In this document: in pieces, positions 8,446-17,586 of the stretch
Layout: each line of letters opens with the position of its first letter
Numbering within the stretch: the first letter of the stretch is position 1
Origin: Oceanospirillaceae bacterium
GTDB lineage: Bacteria; Pseudomonadota; Gammaproteobacteria; Pseudomonadales; Litoribrevibacteraceae
Direction of reading: 5' to 3'
Length of the DNA: 64,000 nt
Assembly (NCBI GenBank): GCA_015665455.1
Contig: JADFAD010000006.1
Coordinates: forward strand, 930,001 to 994,000
Position numbers and translations under genes: made by a program
The notes under the pieces: model-generated
Database searches by the model: none
What the model saw: the letters and a program-made list of their open reading frames with translations, nothing else
What the model was told of the DNA's origin: nothing

Positions 8446-9069
8446 ATGTTGACCATCGAAACCATCAGTATCTTCTTTACTGCCAGTGTTTTATTAGCCC
8501 TGAGCCCTGGTCCTGATAATGTCTTTGTACTGATGCAATCAATGACACACGGCATAAAGTCCGGTTTCATTATTACCTTAGGTTTATGCACAGGCTTACT
8601 GGTACATTCTACCGCCGTAATTTTGGGACTCGCTGTGATTTTTCAAACGTCAGAGATCGCCTTCACCATTTTAAAGCTACTGGGCGCTGCTTACTTGTTA
8701 TACCTTGCATGGGGTGCCCTACGCGCCAAACCAACGCAATTGAATGGTAAACAACCTCAGTCATCGCTCCGAAAACTATATGTTAGGGGGATCATAATGA
8801 ACATTACGAACCCCAAAGTTTCCATTTTCTTTTTGGCGTTCTTACCTCAGTTCGTCACAACCGAGTCAGGGGATGTTAGCCAGCAACTGTTATCGCTTAG
8901 CCTCTTATTTATCCTTGCCGCTCTGATGGTCTTTAACAGCATTGCCGTCTTGTCCGGCTATCTAGGACAGCGACTTAAAGAATCGGATCACATTCAAAAT
9001 ACGCTGAATAAACTGTCCGGCGTCGTCTTCATTGGCCTAGCGCTTAAGCTCGTCACCACGGGCAGATAA
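8446..9069 (+). CDS. LysE-family amino acid exporter
   Basis: A 207-residue six-helix protein of the LysE/RhtB family, with the signature 'LLALSPGPDNVFVLMQS' (residues 17-33), 'KLLGAAYLLYLAWGALRA' and 'GIIMNITNPKVSIFFLAFLP'. It exports amino acids or homoserine lactone-like compounds. The ATG at 8446 is chosen over an upstream in-frame start at 8377 because the latter would lie inside the MFS gene and would add residues not seen in the family. Confidence 0.9.
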   Translation: MLTIETISIFFTASVLLALSPGPDNVFVLMQSMTHGIKSGFIITLGLCTGLLVHSTAVILGLAVIFQTSEIAFTILKLLGAAYLLYLAWGALRAKPTQLNGKQPQSSLRKLYVRGIIMNITNPKVSIFFLAFLPQFVTTESGDVSQQLLSLSLLFILAALMVFNSIAVLSGYLGQRLKESDHIQNTLNKLSGVVFIGLALKLVTTGR

Positions 9070-9222
9070 CCACAGTTAAATAACTACAGGTGGCTAACTA
9101 CAGAAAAGAAAAGCCCCTCAGGGATCATGGTCATCATGATTTTCAGTAATAGCTAAGCCTCTTTACTTTGATTAGTATGCATGAACATTCAAATAACGAA
9201 CCATCAAGGTTTTGAGGCCAAC

Positions 9223-10035
9223 ATGAGCAACTTCAAACGCGTTCTTTCGCAGCTTTCAACACCCCAAGATCAGTACACCATTGAAATTCCTGAAAGCTGG
9301 GGTCAAGGTCGAGCAACCTTCGGCGGCCTAATCGTGTCACTCCTGTATAAAGCCATGCGTTTAAACGTCGAGAATGATCGCTTAATCAGAGCATTAAGTG
9401 TTTCATTCGTGGGTCCCGCAGCAAAGGGCGCTCTGACTATTCAGGTAGAAACACTTCGATCAGGCGGTTCGGTCACTCAAATGGAAGCAAAAGCCATTCA
9501 AGATGGGCAAGTGCAATGCGTAGTTCTGGCCAGCTTCGGCGCAGAGCGGGTATCTGGCTTAACTGTCGCGGCAAAAATTGCACCTGATGCAAAGCCGCCT
9601 GAAGATTGCCAAGAAATGCCATACATACCCAATGTATTACCCGAGTTTGCACAACACGTGTGTTATCGCTGGGGATTTGGGCGCATGCCATTTTCAGGTT
9701 CAGACCAAACAGAAATGGGCGGTTGGATTCGTTTTCGTGATCCAGAAGCAGAACTTCAAGGAGACAGTGTAGAAGAAGCGGCATTGCTCACGTTAATCGA
9801 TGCCTGGCCACCCGCACTGCTTTCACTTCTAAAAAAACCAGCGCCTGCAAGCTCACTCAGTTGGTCGGTGGAGCTCATCCAACCAATGAAAGACATTGCT
9901 GCTGACGATTGGCTTCTCTACAAAGCTGAGATTGACCAAGCAGAAAATGGCTACGGTCAAACCCACGCACAAGTTTGGTCATCTGACGGAAGTTTATTGG
10001 CCATAAGCCGACAAACTGTGACTGTTTTTGCTTAG
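9223..10035 (+). CDS. acyl-CoA thioesterase family (double hotdog)
   Basis: A 270-residue protein of the TesB-like/HotDog superfamily. The N-terminal hotdog has 'WGQGRATFGGLIVSLLYKAM' and the second repeat begins around 'LTLIDAWPPALLSLL' followed by 'SSLSWSVELIQP'. Family members hydrolyse acyl-CoA to free acid and CoA. The start at 9223 is preferred because TGAGG sits 5 nt before it. An ATG at 9181, 14 codons upstream, has no ribosome site but cannot be excluded. No operon partner is evident. Confidence 0.82.
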   Translation: MSNFKRVLSQLSTPQDQYTIEIPESWGQGRATFGGLIVSLLYKAMRLNVENDRLIRALSVSFVGPAAKGALTIQVETLRSGGSVTQMEAKAIQDGQVQCVVLASFGAERVSGLTVAAKIAPDAKPPEDCQEMPYIPNVLPEFAQHVCYRWGFGRMPFSGSDQTEMGGWIRFRDPEAELQGDSVEEAALLTLIDAWPPALLSLLKKPAPASSLSWSVELIQPMKDIAADDWLLYKAEIDQAENGYGQTHAQVWSSDGSLLAISRQTVTVFA

Positions 10036-10067
10036 GTCAATGCACGCCAAAGGCTGAAGTAGGTAAT

Positions 10068-10499
10068 TTAAAGCTCGACGTTATTCGCGTACTCACTATT
10101 GGCGCCATCCTGCATAACACCGGCAATAATAGTGTACGCTTCGACCCAAGCGTCTTTCACTTCTGGTGTAAACCCTGCGCCCAATCCTTGCTGTAACGTC
10201 CACAATAATGCCGTTGCTACCGTCTGATAGTGATGTTCTTGAACACGGTATACAGTGTGACGACGGCCCAATTGCCATACATGCAACTTCAATTGATCAA
10301 AGCGCTGCAGGCCTCTAACCACCATGGTTAGGATCTTCATCAGCTTCCGGCCCTGCTCATTCATATCGCCACTGAACATAGACCGGAGCGAGGGATCAAG
10401 TTCAAAGAGACGACCATAAAATAGTTCCGCAGCATCTTCTGAAATAGGTACAACCTTCTCCCAAGACTGTTGAACTAATTGCATTTGTTCCGGCGTCAT
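10068..10499 (-). CDS. single-domain haemoglobin-like globin
   Basis: A 143-residue globin resembling the haem domain of flavohaemoglobins and Vitreoscilla haemoglobin. Residues 27-37 'FYGRLFELDPS' give a probable B10 Tyr (Y28). 'GRRHTVYRVQEHHYQTV' (residues 79-95) gives the likely proximal His81. There is no FAD/NAD reductase part, so it would need an external reductase to detoxify NO or deliver O2. AAGGA precedes the ATG. It is convergent with the thioesterase gene and divergent from the META lipoprotein gene. Confidence 0.87.
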   Translation of the reverse strand: MTPEQMQLVQQSWEKVVPISEDAAELFYGRLFELDPSLRSMFSGDMNEQGRKLMKILTMVVRGLQRFDQLKLHVWQLGRRHTVYRVQEHHYQTVATALLWTLQQGLGAGFTPEVKDAWVEAYTIIAGVMQDGANSEYANNVEL

Positions 10500-10601
10500 A
10501 ACTGAATCCTTGTTTGGTTTATCTATTCATTTATAGCTCACTTATTATCGGCAAGGTAATATAATGCTACACCTCTAATTTTTGTTTTCATTGAGTTCAA
10601 C

Positions 10602-11045
10602 ATGCAAATCGCCTTATCTTTTATCAAAGCAGTTTGGGTATATTTCATTGTCATAATGAGCGTATCGTCTTGCTCTCTTTTGACCAGCGCCTCACATCAG
10701 ACGCTAGAAAATACCTACTGGCGTCTGGACGAACTCTACGACCAACCCATCACTCAACAGAAATACCAAACACAGGCCCACCTAATCTTCAGTTCATCCA
10801 ATCAAATAAAAGGGAATTCGGGCTGTAACAACCTATTCGGGCAATACACACGTGTCGATTCCACCCTTTCTTTTTCTCAAGTCGCTAGCACCTTGATGGC
10901 GTGTACAGGCAGTGCCTCAAACACCGAGTTTAAACTCATGGAATTGCTAAGTGAGCCTGTTATTTTAATCATCAAAGGCAATAAAATGGTGTTCTTTACA
11001 CCGCAACACCAACCCATCGCCAAGTTCACATCGGTTAAGTTTTAG
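10602..11045 (+). CDS. META-domain (HslJ-like) lipoprotein
   Basis: A 147-residue protein with an N-terminal hydrophobic segment and a probable lipobox 'SVSSC24S'. The META domain follows: 'LENTYWRLDELYDQPI', then 'IKGNSGCNNLFGQYT' and 'FSQVASTLMACTG'. META/HslJ proteins sit in the envelope; some members are heat-inducible or linked to novobiocin resistance, but their biochemistry is unclear. The two Cys of 'GCNN' and 'MAC' are conserved in the family and may form a disulfide. Confidence 0.84.
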   Translation: MQIALSFIKAVWVYFIVIMSVSSCSLLTSASHQTLENTYWRLDELYDQPITQQKYQTQAHLIFSSSNQIKGNSGCNNLFGQYTRVDSTLSFSQVASTLMACTGSASNTEFKLMELLSEPVILIIKGNKMVFFTPQHQPIAKFTSVKF

Positions 11046-11145
11046 GCGCGTTTTCGTCATAGACAGTTCCTCCTGCTGGACCATAATTAACGTACCGGAT
11101 AGATAATGGCCGGACTTATGGATAAAAACAGCGGGGGAAGTTTCT

Positions 11146-12129
11146 GTGGCCACATCAGCAACTGAAACGAATGAATTTCTAAGTAAACAAGAAATCAATG
11201 AGCTTAGAACAGCCAATGACGCCAAAGCTTACTGGGGATTACTCTTCAACTGGCTCATCATTATCTTGGCCTTTGCCATGGTTGCGTACTCCGCCAACAT
11301 AGTCACCATTCCTATTGCATTAATATTAATCTCAGGCAGGCAATTAGGCATGGGCATCATTCTTCATGATTGCTCACACCGCTCTTGGTTCTCAACACAA
11401 TGGAAAAATGATCAATTGGGGCATTGGCTTGCAGGTATACCTATTCTTGTCCCCATGCGATTCTATCGCCCTTATCACTTCATTCATCACACAAAAACAG
11501 GGACCAACCTCGACCCTGATGTCGACAATATTCGCAACTACCCTGTCACTAAAGCCAGTATGCGACGAAAAATCATAAGGGATTTCATTGGGTTATCCGG
11601 CCTAAAAGCGCTGTATGGCGTATTGTTTTTTGCCAACACAGGCCGTGTAGGCAATACCGTCTCACTAGGAAACAAACAATCAACCAGAAGCAACAAAGAG
11701 CAATTTCTGTTTGCATTCAAAAACTTCCGAGACATTCTTATTTTTCACACCATAGCCTTCGGAATCTTTGTACTGCTTGGGGAACCGGCCCTCTACGTGC
11801 TTTGGTGGGTCTCCTACGTGTTTACCTACCCCTTTATCATTCGATTAAGGCAAGTGGCCGAGCACGGAGCCATGACCACCTTGTCGGGGAAAGACGTACG
11901 CTTAACCACGAGAACAACTATGGCCAAGTGGTGGGAGAGGTTGACCTTCGCGCCCAATTACGTCAATTATCACTGTGAACATCACTATCAACCCACGGTG
12001 CCAGGTTATAACCTGCCTAGAATGCACGCACTTTTAGAAGCACGGGGGTTTTATCAAAACCATCAAGCGGCGTTAGTTAAAGGGGGTTACTTAGCCGTGC
12101 TTCGTCTTGCCTCTTCCGCGAGCCCATAA
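11146..12129 (+). CDS. membrane fatty acid desaturase/hydroxylase
   Basis: A 327-residue membrane protein with three di-iron His boxes: H74-DCSH, H111-FIHH and H276-CEHH, the last in 'NYHCEHHYQPTVPGYNLPRMH'. This is the membrane desaturase/hydroxylase superfamily. It uses O2 and electrons from a reductase to desaturate or hydroxylate a lipid chain; position and substrate are not known. The start is GTG 11146 with GGGGGAAG 5 nt before it; the ATG at 11118 is out of frame. Its last 43 bp overlap the 3' end of the convergent hydrolase gene. Confidence 0.88.
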   Translation: MATSATETNEFLSKQEINELRTANDAKAYWGLLFNWLIIILAFAMVAYSANIVTIPIALILISGRQLGMGIILHDCSHRSWFSTQWKNDQLGHWLAGIPILVPMRFYRPYHFIHHTKTGTNLDPDVDNIRNYPVTKASMRRKIIRDFIGLSGLKALYGVLFFANTGRVGNTVSLGNKQSTRSNKEQFLFAFKNFRDILIFHTIAFGIFVLLGEPALYVLWWVSYVFTYPFIIRLRQVAEHGAMTTLSGKDVRLTTRTTMAKWWERLTFAPNYVNYHCEHHYQPTVPGYNLPRMHALLEARGFYQNHQAALVKGGYLAVLRLASSASP

Positions 12130-12971
12130 AAATAAGCTTGGATGACCGCTTCAGGCGACTCAACTTGAGGGTAATGACCCACGCCACTCAGCTCGGTAAC
12201 TCTACCTTTCGGTACAAGCGCTTTGAAACGTTGCACCAAATGCTCACCTGAAATGGGATCAATCAGGCCATCAATCAAATGCAAAGGAACGTCCGTTTTT
12301 TGTAACGCCCCAACCCACCTCGACCGATATTGGCGTCGTTCTTTCATATAGCAAATCAGTTTAGGCATTACTGCTTGCCCATCATTCCAGACCAACAACG
12401 CCCACAACAAATGAATGTCTTCAACGGTCATGGTGTCGGAACATATTCGTTGAAAATTCGCAGTAAATTTCTGAAGCGTCATCATCCTCGAAATAATCCC
12501 ACCCAGAGGGCTCATCAATAGCTTCTGAACCAATAACGGCTTATGCGTTTCAGGAAACAAGCCACCATTCAAAAACGTAATCGATTCAATATGAAAACTT
12601 AACTGACCTGCATTATGTCGGGCTAACAACTCTTGAGCGACCGTATCGCCGTAATCATGTGCAAGAATATGAACAGACTCAACCTTCTGAATACTCATCA
12701 ACATTTCAAACAAATCCGCTTGAATTGAAATGGAATAAGCAAAATCTTTCGGTTTGTCCGACAAACCAAACCCCAGCATATCCGCCGTGATCAAACGATG
12801 TTTATCCTTAAGCGCAGACCAAACCGGCGACCAATCCCAACTCGCGGATGGAAACCCATGAATCAATAACAAGGGGCTGCCTTTCCCTTCCGTTTTATGA
12901 AATACCTGATGGCCTCGATAGACAAAATAATCACCGGAACTTTGCCATTCCAACAAGGGAGCCGACAGCAT
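12087..12971 (-). CDS. alpha/beta hydrolase, MEST/PEG1-like
   Basis: A 294-residue alpha/beta hydrolase. The oxyanion-hole region is 'LLLIHGFPSASWDWSP' (residues 35-50). The nucleophile elbow is 'AHDYGDTVAQELLAR' with Asp106 as nucleophile, and the catalytic His is in 'GVGHYPQVESP'. An Asp nucleophile suggests epoxide hydrolase- or dehalogenase-type chemistry rather than lipase. The run 'FLNGGLFPETHKPLLVQKLL' and 'RRWVGAL'-like 'SRWVGALQ' closely recall the animal imprinted gene product MEST. GAGG precedes the ATG. Convergent and overlapping with the desaturase gene, perhaps sharing a lipid pathway. Confidence 0.87.
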   Translation of the reverse strand: MLSAPLLEWQSSGDYFVYRGHQVFHKTEGKGSPLLLIHGFPSASWDWSPVWSALKDKHRLITADMLGFGLSDKPKDFAYSISIQADLFEMLMSIQKVESVHILAHDYGDTVAQELLARHNAGQLSFHIESITFLNGGLFPETHKPLLVQKLLMSPLGGIISRMMTLQKFTANFQRICSDTMTVEDIHLLWALLVWNDGQAVMPKLICYMKERRQYRSRWVGALQKTDVPLHLIDGLIDPISGEHLVQRFKALVPKGRVTELSGVGHYPQVESPEAVIQAYFYGLAEEARRSTAK

Positions 12972-12992
12972 ATAAACCTCGATATTCTTATT

Positions 12993-13008
12993 GTGAGTTT
13001 TAACTCAC
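12993..13008. promoter_or_regulatory. inverted repeat upstream of MEST-like hydrolase
   Basis: GTGAGTT-tt-AACTCAC is a 7-bp inverted repeat with a 2-bp centre, 21 bp before the hydrolase start codon. Its size and position suit a repressor operator. The cognate regulator is unknown. Confidence 0.35.
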
Positions 13009-13157
13009 TTTATCATCTAAAAGAAAGGAAACAAACGTCTCATAATGACTTTCAAACCCCAAGACGTAATGTTCTGATCCTCATCATTATGAAACCGTAC
13101 AAGTTCTGCTAATGTAATAATTAGATTATTAATTTAGTTGTTTATATCGAGGCCGTC

Positions 13158-13538
13158 ATGGAATACAACTCGCTAAAGTCGCTCGGTGTTAAAAATACCG
13201 GAGACATCGAAAAATACACCCTTCGCAGTGAAATCGATCAAGATGTCTTGAAGGTTTACCACACTAAGAAAAAAGGTGAACTGTTTAATCGCAGTGAGAA
13301 ATTTAAGTTTCCTCGCACAAAACGTATGGTTCGTTCACAGAACAACCCCAACGAATACAAAGAAATGAGCGAAGTATCTGCGGTGCTAACCCACGTACTT
13401 GCCGAACTGGACGACATCACCAATCATATTCACGATGAAAAGACCGTTAAAGAACAAATTTTGTCGGACTTACGCCATTTAGAAAAAGTCGTACAAAGTA
13501 AGATTGCCGAGATAGAAGAAAAATTGGATAGGATCTAA
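13158..13538 (+). CDS. DUF3461 family protein
   Basis: A 126-residue soluble protein matching DUF3461: N-terminal 'LKSLGVKNTGDIEKYTLR', 'DVLKVYHTKKKGELFNRSEKFKFPR', then a Lys/Glu-rich C-terminal helix pair (about 80-126) that probably forms a coiled coil. The family is widespread in gammaproteobacteria and of unknown function. GAGG precedes the ATG. Confidence 0.85.
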   Translation: MEYNSLKSLGVKNTGDIEKYTLRSEIDQDVLKVYHTKKKGELFNRSEKFKFPRTKRMVRSQNNPNEYKEMSEVSAVLTHVLAELDDITNHIHDEKTVKEQILSDLRHLEKVVQSKIAEIEEKLDRI

Positions 13539-13620
13539 TTTTGCTTTGCTGTATCAAAGAAACCAACAATTAGTATACTGGGGTCTTTGTGGAGCAACGT
13601 TTTTATAATCAGGGAAACCA

Positions 13621-14187
13621 ATGACACTATTCAAACTAACCAAATCAATCTTCACGGGTATTACTGCATTTGGCTTTTCAAGCAGTCTCTTAGCTGGCGG
13701 GTTCCAGTTCAATTTAACGGATGATTCCGTTTACGGTAAATTAACCTCTTCAGACGACATTCCAATGCACGTTGAGGCGGGCTACTTATACCACGAAGGC
13801 GGAAGAAATCTGGCGCACTTGGACTTTCATGCGCAAGACGTCTCCAGCTTTCAAGGTCAACGCACGCACGTTGGCATAGGCTTCAGAACCATCGGTTACT
13901 TAGAGCATGACACCGACGGTTTAGGGATCGGCTTAGGTGGTTTTGGTGAAATAGAAATCAATCAAGTCCCAGGCTTGTCATTAAGTGCTGCAGGCCACTA
14001 CGCACCGTCCATTCTTACGTTCAGTGATACTGACAGCTTCACTTGGTTAGAAACATCAATGAACTACAGCGTCATGCCTTCTGCAGACGTCCAGCTGGGT
14101 TACCGTTACGTAGAAGTCGGTTTTGAAGACGGTAAAGACAGAACGGCCGAGTCAGCCGGTTTTTTAGGCGTACGCTTTAATTTCTAG
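13621..14187 (+). CDS. YfaZ-family outer membrane protein
   Basis: A 188-residue exported protein with signal peptide 1-25 ('SSLLAGGFQF') and alternating beta-strand pattern, ending in Phe ('GFLGVRFNF') as outer-membrane barrels do. It matches the YfaZ family: 'VEAGYLYHEGGRNLAHLDFHA', 'GLGIGLGGFGEIE' and 'QLGYRYVEVGFEDG'. Family function is unknown. AGGGAAA precedes the ATG. The stop codon lies within the first copy of a tandem 18-bp duplication. Confidence 0.85.
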   Translation: MTLFKLTKSIFTGITAFGFSSSLLAGGFQFNLTDDSVYGKLTSSDDIPMHVEAGYLYHEGGRNLAHLDFHAQDVSSFQGQRTHVGIGFRTIGYLEHDTDGLGIGLGGFGEIEINQVPGLSLSAAGHYAPSILTFSDTDSFTWLETSMNYSVMPSADVQLGYRYVEVGFEDGKDRTAESAGFLGVRFNF

Positions 14188-14214
14188 AATACCCCTCAGA
14201 TCTAGAATACCCCT
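14183..14214. repeat. tandem 18-bp direct duplication over yfaZ stop
   Basis: TCTAGAATACCCCT occurs at 14183-14196 and again at 14201-14214, separated by 4 bp, so the period is 18 bp. The first copy contains the TAG stop of the yfaZ-like gene. A replication-slippage duplication is the simplest explanation. Confidence 0.85.
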
Positions 14215-14229
14215 AAGAAAGACAAACAT

Positions 14230-14262
14230 AAAAAAGCGCTTGGCATTACCAAGCGCTTTTTT
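14230..14262. terminator. bidirectional rho-independent terminator
   Basis: A 14-bp perfect stem (14230-14243 with 14249-14262) made of A6 + GCGCTTGG and its complement, with a 5-nt loop, lies between convergent yfaZ and deaD genes. Both strands read into a T6 run, so it ends transcription from both sides. Confidence 0.9.
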
Positions 14263-14287
14263 GTACATAAGCTAAATCTTCAGAAGA

Positions 14288-16045
14288 TTATGAATCGTCT
14301 TCAGTCTTACGAGGCTTACGACTTGGGCTCTTCTTGAACGACTTGCCTTTACGAGCTTTAGGGCCATTGTTCACTTTAGAAATACGCATTGGCATACCCA
14401 CTACACGAATTTTCTTAAGGTGATCAAACACTTCAGCAGGCATACCTTCTGGTAACGCAATGAAAGTACAGTCTTCTTGAATATCAATCTGACCGATGTA
14501 CTTACTTTCCATATCCGCTTCGTTCGCAATCGCGCCAACAATATGCTTTGGCTCAACACCGTGGTTACGGCCAACTTCCAAACGGAAGTTATCCATAGGA
14601 ACACCAGTGTCACGAGGCTTACGCTCACGAGGCTTGCGATCACGCTCGCCACGCTCACGACGAGTGCCACGCTCACCATCACGGGTTTCAAAGTCTTTAC
14701 GACGATCGCGCTTAGGTCGATCTTTGATCAATAGCGGTTCATCACCTTGAACCATCTTCGCCAATGCCGCAGCAATTTCAAGTGCAGGGATGTTTTGATC
14801 ATTCTGATACTGCTCAATCAACTCTTGGAAGAATTGTAAGTCAGTTTCTGAAGCCAACGCCTCTGTAATCTTGTCTTTAAAGCGAGAAACACGACGATCG
14901 TTCACGTCTTGCGTTGAAGGCAACGTCATTTCTTCAATCTTATTGTTTGTCGCTTTCTCAATTGAACGCAACATACGACGCTCACGCGGCGCAGCAAACA
15001 ATATGGCATCACCAGTACGACCAGCACGGCCAGTACGACCAATACGGTGTACATATGCTTCAGTATCGTATGGAATGTCGTAGTTAATAACGTGTGTAAT
15101 ACGCTCAACATCCAAGCCACGAGCGGCAACGTCTGTTGCAATCAAAATATCCAGCTGACCTTTCTTTAGACGTTCAACTGTACGAGAACGAGTAGCCTGA
15201 GCCATATCACCGTTCAACGCCGCCGCAGAATAACCACGAGCTTCCAACTTTTCAGCCAGCTCTTCCGTAGCGTTCTTAGTACGCACGAACATGATCATGC
15301 CGTCAAAAGGCTCAGTTTCAAGAATACGAGTCAACGCATCCAGCTTATGCATTCCACTTACCATCCATACACGCTGGCGGATCGTTGATGCTGTCTGAGT
15401 CTTAACCTTGATCGTTACGATCTTAGGATCATTCAAATAATTGGTTGCAATACGCTTAATTTCTTTAGGCATAGTTGCTGAGAATAGCGCAATTTGGCGC
15501 TGTTCTGGTGTTTGATCCAGAATCCACTCAACATCATCAATGAAGCCCATACGTAGCATTTCATCTGCTTCATCCAATACCAAGGATTGAAGATCAGAAA
15601 GGTCCAACGTGCCACGACGCATGTGGTCCATAACTCGACCCGGCGTACCAACAACAACGTGAACGCCACGCTTTAATGCACGAATCTGTGCACTGTAATC
15701 CTGACCACCGTAAATAGGTAATACATGAAACCCTTTACGACGCGATGCATATTTTTGAAACGCTTCAGCAACCTGAATCGCTAACTCACGAGTAGGCGCC
15801 AACACCAACGCTTGAGGTTTGTTTTTACGAAGATTAATTGTAGATACAAGAGGGAGTGCAAATGCAGCTGTTTTACCTGTACCTGTCTGAGCCTGACCAA
15901 GCACATCATGACCATCCATTACATGTGGAATAATCTGTGCTTGAATTGGCGAAGGAGATTCATAACCAACGTCTTTAAGCACTTTCATGACATAATCAGG
16001 AAGTCCAAGCTCATCGAAGGTTATGTTTGCTATCTCATCTGACAT
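14288..16045 (-). CDS. deaD: DEAD-box RNA helicase DeaD/CsdA
   Basis: A 585-residue ATP-dependent RNA helicase. Motifs in order: Q motif (about 27-36), A-Q-T-G-T-G-K-T (52-59), PTRELA (84-89), TPGR (134-137), DEAD (158-161), SAT, 'RGLD' and 'HRIGRTGRAGRTG'. After residue ~440 comes an Arg/Lys/Glu-rich linker, then the DbpA/CsdA RNA-binding fold ('NFRLEVGRNHGVEPKHIVGAI...DIQEDCTFIALPEGM') and a basic tail. This order is that of CsdA/DeaD, which remodels ribosomal precursors and mRNA at low temperature. The ~215 bp before the start may carry a cold-shock leader; no detail was proved. Confidence 0.95.
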   Translation of the reverse strand: MSDEIANITFDELGLPDYVMKVLKDVGYESPSPIQAQIIPHVMDGHDVLGQAQTGTGKTAAFALPLVSTINLRKNKPQALVLAPTRELAIQVAEAFQKYASRRKGFHVLPIYGGQDYSAQIRALKRGVHVVVGTPGRVMDHMRRGTLDLSDLQSLVLDEADEMLRMGFIDDVEWILDQTPEQRQIALFSATMPKEIKRIATNYLNDPKIVTIKVKTQTASTIRQRVWMVSGMHKLDALTRILETEPFDGMIMFVRTKNATEELAEKLEARGYSAAALNGDMAQATRSRTVERLKKGQLDILIATDVAARGLDVERITHVINYDIPYDTEAYVHRIGRTGRAGRTGDAILFAAPRERRMLRSIEKATNNKIEEMTLPSTQDVNDRRVSRFKDKITEALASETDLQFFQELIEQYQNDQNIPALEIAAALAKMVQGDEPLLIKDRPKRDRRKDFETRDGERGTRRERGERDRKPRERKPRDTGVPMDNFRLEVGRNHGVEPKHIVGAIANEADMESKYIGQIDIQEDCTFIALPEGMPAEVFDHLKKIRVVGMPMRISKVNNGPKARKGKSFKKSPSRKPRKTEDDS

Positions 16046-16261
16046 TTAGGGGGCCTTATATAGAAGGGGAAAAAAGATAAAACGGACCACCCTAGGACAA
16101 AATTTGAACGAAGTCAGACAAGACCACCACCCTGGTAATCTTAAAATCCTTAAGTGGATACGTTTTCGGGTGCGCATTATAGCGACTTGCCGACCACATT
16201 GCATGTACTGTTTAATAGCAATCCTAATTTCATTACCGTCTTACTATCTGGAACCATAATC

Positions 16262-16714
16262 ATGCCTATTTGGGTTGATGCCGATGCGTGCCCTCGCGTC
16301 ATTAAAGACATTCTGTTTAGAGCCGCAGAACGTGCAGCTATTGAGTTGATTCTAGTCGCTAATCAACCGCTTTCCACACCCCCTTCAAAATTTATTCGAT
16401 CCGTTCAAGTCACACAGGGATTCGATGTTGCAGATAATTATATTGTTCAAAATGTAATCAGCGGTGATTTAATCATTACTGGCGATATTCCTCTTGCTGG
16501 CGAGGCCATCGAAAAACAAGCAACGGTCTTAACACCGAGAGGCGAAAGTTTGCACAAGGGAAATATTGGACCACGCTTAACCATGCGAAATTTCATGGAA
16601 GACATGCGAAGCGCCGGTCAAGTCAGCGGAGGCCCACCGACCATGAATCAAACCGAACGACGTGACTTCGCGAACAAGCTTGATCAATGGATCGCTAAAA
16701 CGAAAAAAGGCTAA
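16262..16714 (+). CDS. YaiI/YqxD (DUF188) family protein
   Basis: A 150-residue PIN-like protein: 'IWVDADACPRVIKDILFRAAER' at the N-terminus, 'GFDVADNYIV...GDLIITGDIPLA' mid-protein and 'RLTMRNFMEDMR...GPPTMNQTERRDF' at the C-terminus. These match the YaiI/YqxD family, whose conserved Asp cluster suggests metal-dependent nuclease ancestry though activity is unproved. ATG 16262 is chosen over the in-frame start at 16154 because conservation begins exactly there. Confidence 0.92.
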   Translation: MPIWVDADACPRVIKDILFRAAERAAIELILVANQPLSTPPSKFIRSVQVTQGFDVADNYIVQNVISGDLIITGDIPLAGEAIEKQATVLTPRGESLHKGNIGPRLTMRNFMEDMRSAGQVSGGPPTMNQTERRDFANKLDQWIAKTKKG

Positions 16715-16826
16715 ATACGAGCTTTTTTAACATTTGTAATTGTAGTTACGTGGACGCCCGACTAGAGTGGCGAACATTAGCAGATCGTACTCTTATAAAT
16801 AACACAAAACTGAGGATGGAAAATTC

Positions 16827-17573
16827 ATGTACCAAGACATTACCCTAACGATTGAAAATCGCATCGCACACCTGCAAATTAATCGACCGGAGTGTCTGAA
16901 CGCCATTCGTATTCAGACGTATCAAGACATTATTGCGGCCCTGAAAGAAGCCGACCAGTCAGACGACGTATCAATCATCGTTCTTTCTGGTGCAAACAAT
17001 GCGTTCACTGCAGGTAACGACATTTCTGATCTTGTTGGCGATCAACCTCAAACACTCATGGCGTGTGTTCAAGAAATCATCGAAACATCCAATGCAATCA
17101 CTAAACCCCTCATTGCGGCGGTTGAAAAGGTAGCCGTGGGTATTGGTACGACCATTTTATTGCATTGCGATATGGTGGTTTCAGCAACGAACACTCGTTT
17201 CCGCGTACCATTTGCAAATCTAGGCGTATGCCCTGAAGGCGCATCCAGCTACATGTTAGAAAGAAACGTTGGTCCTAAAGTGGCTGCAGAGTTATTAATG
17301 ACAGGTCGCTTCTTTAACGCTGAAGAAGCACTTCAGTGGGGTTTAGTGAATCAAACCTGTGAGAAAGGTGAAGCGATTGACAAGGCAATGACGCTAGCGA
17401 AGGAACTATTAAAACAGCCTTTACCTTCGTTAATTGCCACTAAACGCCTGATGAAGAAAGATTACATTAATCTTATTCCTGAAGTTTCTCAAAACGAACT
17501 TAACGAGTTTGTTGCGTTACTGAGCTCCGAGAGTACTCAAGGCCGCATCAAAGCAATGCTTAAAGGCGCATAA
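16827..17573 (+). CDS. enoyl-CoA hydratase/isomerase family protein
   Basis: A 248-residue crotonase-fold protein. It has 'RIAHLQINRPECLNAI' at the N-terminus and the oxyanion-hole segments 'NAFTAGNDISDL' and 'EKVAVGIGTTILLHCDMVVS'. 'VPFANLGVCPEGASSYML' replaces the usual E-x-x-x-G-x-x-P, leaving one of the two catalytic Glu positions uncertain. The 'GND' in place of 'G.D' resembles isomerase-type (ECI/PaaG-like) members. It probably acts in fatty-acid or related acyl-CoA breakdown. Monocistronic by spacing. Confidence 0.87.
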   Translation: MYQDITLTIENRIAHLQINRPECLNAIRIQTYQDIIAALKEADQSDDVSIIVLSGANNAFTAGNDISDLVGDQPQTLMACVQEIIETSNAITKPLIAAVEKVAVGIGTTILLHCDMVVSATNTRFRVPFANLGVCPEGASSYMLERNVGPKVAAELLMTGRFFNAEEALQWGLVNQTCEKGEAIDKAMTLAKELLKQPLPSLIATKRLMKKDYINLIPEVSQNELNEFVALLSSESTQGRIKAMLKGA

Positions 17574-17586
17574 ACGGCTTTATCTC

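Noticed and set aside
9124-9140. 6-bp hairpin between lysE-like and thioesterase genes
   Set aside because: Short, A/T-rich stem with only a T4 run after it; not strong enough to call a terminator.
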